From Amycolatopsis sacchari (GTDB lineage Bacteria; Actinomycetota; Actinomycetes; Mycobacteriales; Pseudonocardiaceae): a DNA stretch of 64,000 bases. The DNA lies in the NCBI RefSeq assembly GCF_900114035.1, contig NZ_FORP01000004.1, positions 304,400 to 368,399 on the forward strand. The letters run 5' to 3'. The notes below the pieces were generated by a model. It was not told where the DNA came from and did not search any database. It was given only the letters and a program-made list of their open reading frames with translations. A program made the position numbers and the translations under genes. Below, in pieces: positions 62,751-64,000 of this stretch. Numbering within the stretch: the stretch's first letter is position 1; every line of letters begins with the position of its first letter.

Positions 62751-63638
62751 TCATCGCACCTCGATTTCCAGGCCGTCCTCGGCGACTTCCATCCCGTGCT
62801 CCTCGACGAGCCGCCGTTGCGGCGAATCCTCCAGCAGCACGGGATTCGTGTTGTTGAGGTGCACGTAGACCTTCCGCTCGACGGGCAGCGGTGCCAGCTG
62901 CCGCAGGCTGTCTTGGATCGGCAGGTGCCCCATCGACCGCGCGGTCTTGTCCGCCAGGCCGAGTTCGGTCAGTTCGCCGTCGCTCCAGCACGTGCCGTCG
63001 ACGAGCAGGCACACACAGCCGTCGAACTCCGCTCGCACGTCCTCGGTCAGGCGTTGCATGCCCGGCACGTACACCGCACTACGCCGCGTACGGGCATCAG
63101 TGAGGCGGTAACCGATCACCCTGCCTTCTCCGATTCCCGTGGCGAAACGCGGGCGTTTGGTCGTGGGCACGTCGAAAGCGCGGTAGGACAACCCGTCGCC
63201 CAGCGGTTCCTCGACGCCGGGCACAACAGGTCGCCACTCGACGTCGCAATACCGTTCGAGCGTGCACGGGATCCCGGTCCCCGCGCACAGCACCTGCCAC
63301 GTGGATTCCGTGGCGTACAAGCGGATCCGCCGTGCTTCGCGCAGCAGCAACAAACCCAGCGTGTGGTCCAGCTCCGCGTCGGTGAGCAGCACCGCGGCGA
63401 CCGGGCTTTCCCGGCCCTGCCGCGGACGCAGGGCCGGGAAGGACTCGATCTGCGCGCGGATGTCCGGAGACGCGTTGAGCACGTACCACCGGTGGCGGTC
63501 CGCGCTCACCGCGAGCGAGGACTGCGTCCGCGGCCGGCACGGGCGCGAACCGTCGCGGGCGGCGCGGCAGCAGGGGCAGTCGCAGTTCCACTGCGGGAAC
63601 CCGCCGCCCGCCGCGGAACCCAGCACCCGCAACCACAT
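62751..63638 (-). CDS. pqqB: PQQ biosynthesis protein PqqB
   Basis: A 295-residue MBL-fold protein. MWLRVLGSAAGGGFPQWNCDCPCC is the typical PqqB N-terminus with a Cys-rich zinc site. LLTDAELDHTLGLLLLREA replaces the usual HxHxDH, and VDGTCWSDGEL and MGHLPIQDSL follow. PqqB hydroxylates the Tyr-Glu intermediate in PQQ synthesis. ATG 63638 is 16 bp after the pqqA stop. Its stop is 2 bp before pqqC. Confidence 0.95.
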   Translation of the reverse strand: MWLRVLGSAAGGGFPQWNCDCPCCRAARDGSRPCRPRTQSSLAVSADRHRWYVLNASPDIRAQIESFPALRPRQGRESPVAAVLLTDAELDHTLGLLLLREARRIRLYATESTWQVLCAGTGIPCTLERYCDVEWRPVVPGVEEPLGDGLSYRAFDVPTTKRPRFATGIGEGRVIGYRLTDARTRRSAVYVPGMQRLTEDVRAEFDGCVCLLVDGTCWSDGELTELGLADKTARSMGHLPIQDSLRQLAPLPVERKVYVHLNNTNPVLLEDSPQRRLVEEHGMEVAEDGLEIEVR

Positions 63639-63654
63639 CGCCGCGCCCCGGCCC

Positions 63655-63759
63655 TCAGTCCTCCGTGCTCCCGAGGTACATCGTCACTTCGGGCGCGACG
63701 AGGACCTCCTCGAACTCGGGCGCCTGCCACACCTGGCAGGAAGCGGCACCAGGCTCCAC
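63655..63759 (-). CDS. pqqA: PQQ precursor peptide PqqA
   Basis: A 34-residue peptide starting at GTG 63759 with GGAGGT upstream. It ends APEVTMYLGSTED, where Glu24 and Tyr28 are the E-x3-Y pair that PqqE joins. FEEVLVAPEVTMY is a close match to known PqqA tails. It is the first gene of pqqABCDE. It was likely missed by simple gene callers because it is so short. Confidence 0.95.
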   Translation of the reverse strand: MEPGAASCQVWQAPEFEEVLVAPEVTMYLGSTED

Positions 63760-63800
63760 CGCTCCCACCTCCTCTCTGCCGTTGCCGTGGAATCAGCGGG

Positions 63801-63830
63801 AGCGTAGGAGCGGGCTTGATCCCGTGACAA
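63801..63830 (-). promoter_or_regulatory. Predicted promoter of the pqqABCDE operon
   Basis: Reading leftward, TTGTCA (63825-63830), an 18-bp spacer and TACGCT (63801-63806) form a near-consensus promoter about 40 bp upstream of the pqqA start, leaving a short leader. Confidence 0.6.
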
Positions 63831-63864
63831 GGCAGCGCCGACGCCCGCGGCGGGGCGACCGCTC

Positions 63865-63900
63865 GTTCCCGCTCGGGTACCGCTCGTACCGGGCGGGAAC
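63865..63900. terminator. Hairpin between the aldehyde dehydrogenase and pqqA genes
   Basis: GTTCCCGC-TCGGGTAC and GTACCG-GGCGGGAAC pair imperfectly around a short loop, just 5 bp after the aldehyde dehydrogenase stop (minus strand). It is a likely terminator for that gene and separates it from the pqqA promoter. An operator role is also possible. Confidence 0.55.
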
Positions 63901-63905
63901 ACCGC

Positions 63906-64000
63906 TCAGGTGGTGATGATCTGGGGGACGGCGACGGCTTTGAGGCCTTCCTGGCCGAATTCGAGGCCGTAACCGGAGCCTTTCACCCCGCCGAAGGGCA
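63906..64000 (-). CDS. Aldehyde dehydrogenase, C-terminal end only
   Basis: The last 30 codons of a leftward gene whose remainder lies beyond the window. PFGGVKGSGYGLEFGQEGL is the conserved C-terminal run of NAD(P)-dependent aldehyde dehydrogenases, followed by AVAVPQIITT and the stop. The position next to the pqq operon and the PQQ alcohol dehydrogenase suggests that it oxidises the aldehyde which that enzyme makes. Confidence 0.85.
   Translation of the reverse strand, partial: PFGGVKGSGYGLEFGQEGLKAVAVPQIITT

Noticed and set aside
63684..63902. Leftward 72-codon frame over the pqqA promoter region
   Set aside because: It overlaps pqqA in another frame, covers the promoter and hairpin, and has no recognisable sequence.

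Overview
The window comes from a high-GC, Gram-positive actinomycete, most likely a Pseudonocardiaceae member such as Amycolatopsis (an inference, not tested by search). The base composition is strongly GC. GTG starts and ATGA/GTGA stop-start overlaps are common. The gene set fits too: WXG100/type VII-type proteins, F420-type luciferase-like oxidoreductases, an MtrAB-LpqB-like kinase/regulator/lipoprotein set, a LAL regulator and many TetR, IclR, GntR and LysR regulators. It reads as ordinary chromosome rich in accessory catabolism. I see no rRNA, tRNA, CRISPR array, integrase or transposase.

Layout. 1-3904: a truncated crotonase, an MFS exporter and a membrane-protein gene that is frameshifted near its 3' end. 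3970-7392: a leftward ligJ-ligI-transporter operon for 4-oxalomesaconate and 2-pyrone-4,6-dicarboxylate, with a clear promoter/operator. 7617-9711: an MBL-fold hydrolase facing an epoxide hydrolase. 9708-13583: a type VII-secretion-type cluster (WXG100 protein, a 1036-residue Gly-rich repeat protein and a coiled-coil/Pro-rich protein). 13828-18399: an acyltransferase, a two-component system with GerMN-like lipoprotein, and an SGNH lipoprotein. 18744-22350: small regulator/enzyme pairs. 22352-26737: an Lrp-type regulator divergent from an M20 hydrolase-MFS-cyclase operon. 26740-31606: a lactonase-like, LLM, SGNH and MFS cluster divergent from TetR. 32849-39273: a dehydrogenase/OYE/FAD-oxidoreductase/MFS operon between two IclR regulators. 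39284-53455: a LAL regulator, a Dps protein, hydrolases and regulators with recognisable operators.

53642-64000 is the most notable region. A GAF-LytTR regulator is followed by katG, a cupredoxin-like gene and a PQQ-dependent alcohol dehydrogenase that carries the extra Asp typical of lanthanide enzymes but has no visible signal peptide. Facing it is a complete pqqABCDE operon ending in a MntP-like membrane protein, and upstream of pqqA lies the 3' end of an aldehyde dehydrogenase gene. Together these suggest a self-contained alcohol-to-acid oxidation module with cofactor synthesis, peroxide defence and possible metal handling.

Three convergent intergenic regions (1875-2279, 18400-18743, 42412-43160) hold degenerate tandem repeats. 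Each repeat resembles, and abuts, the 3' end of the leftward gene next to it.
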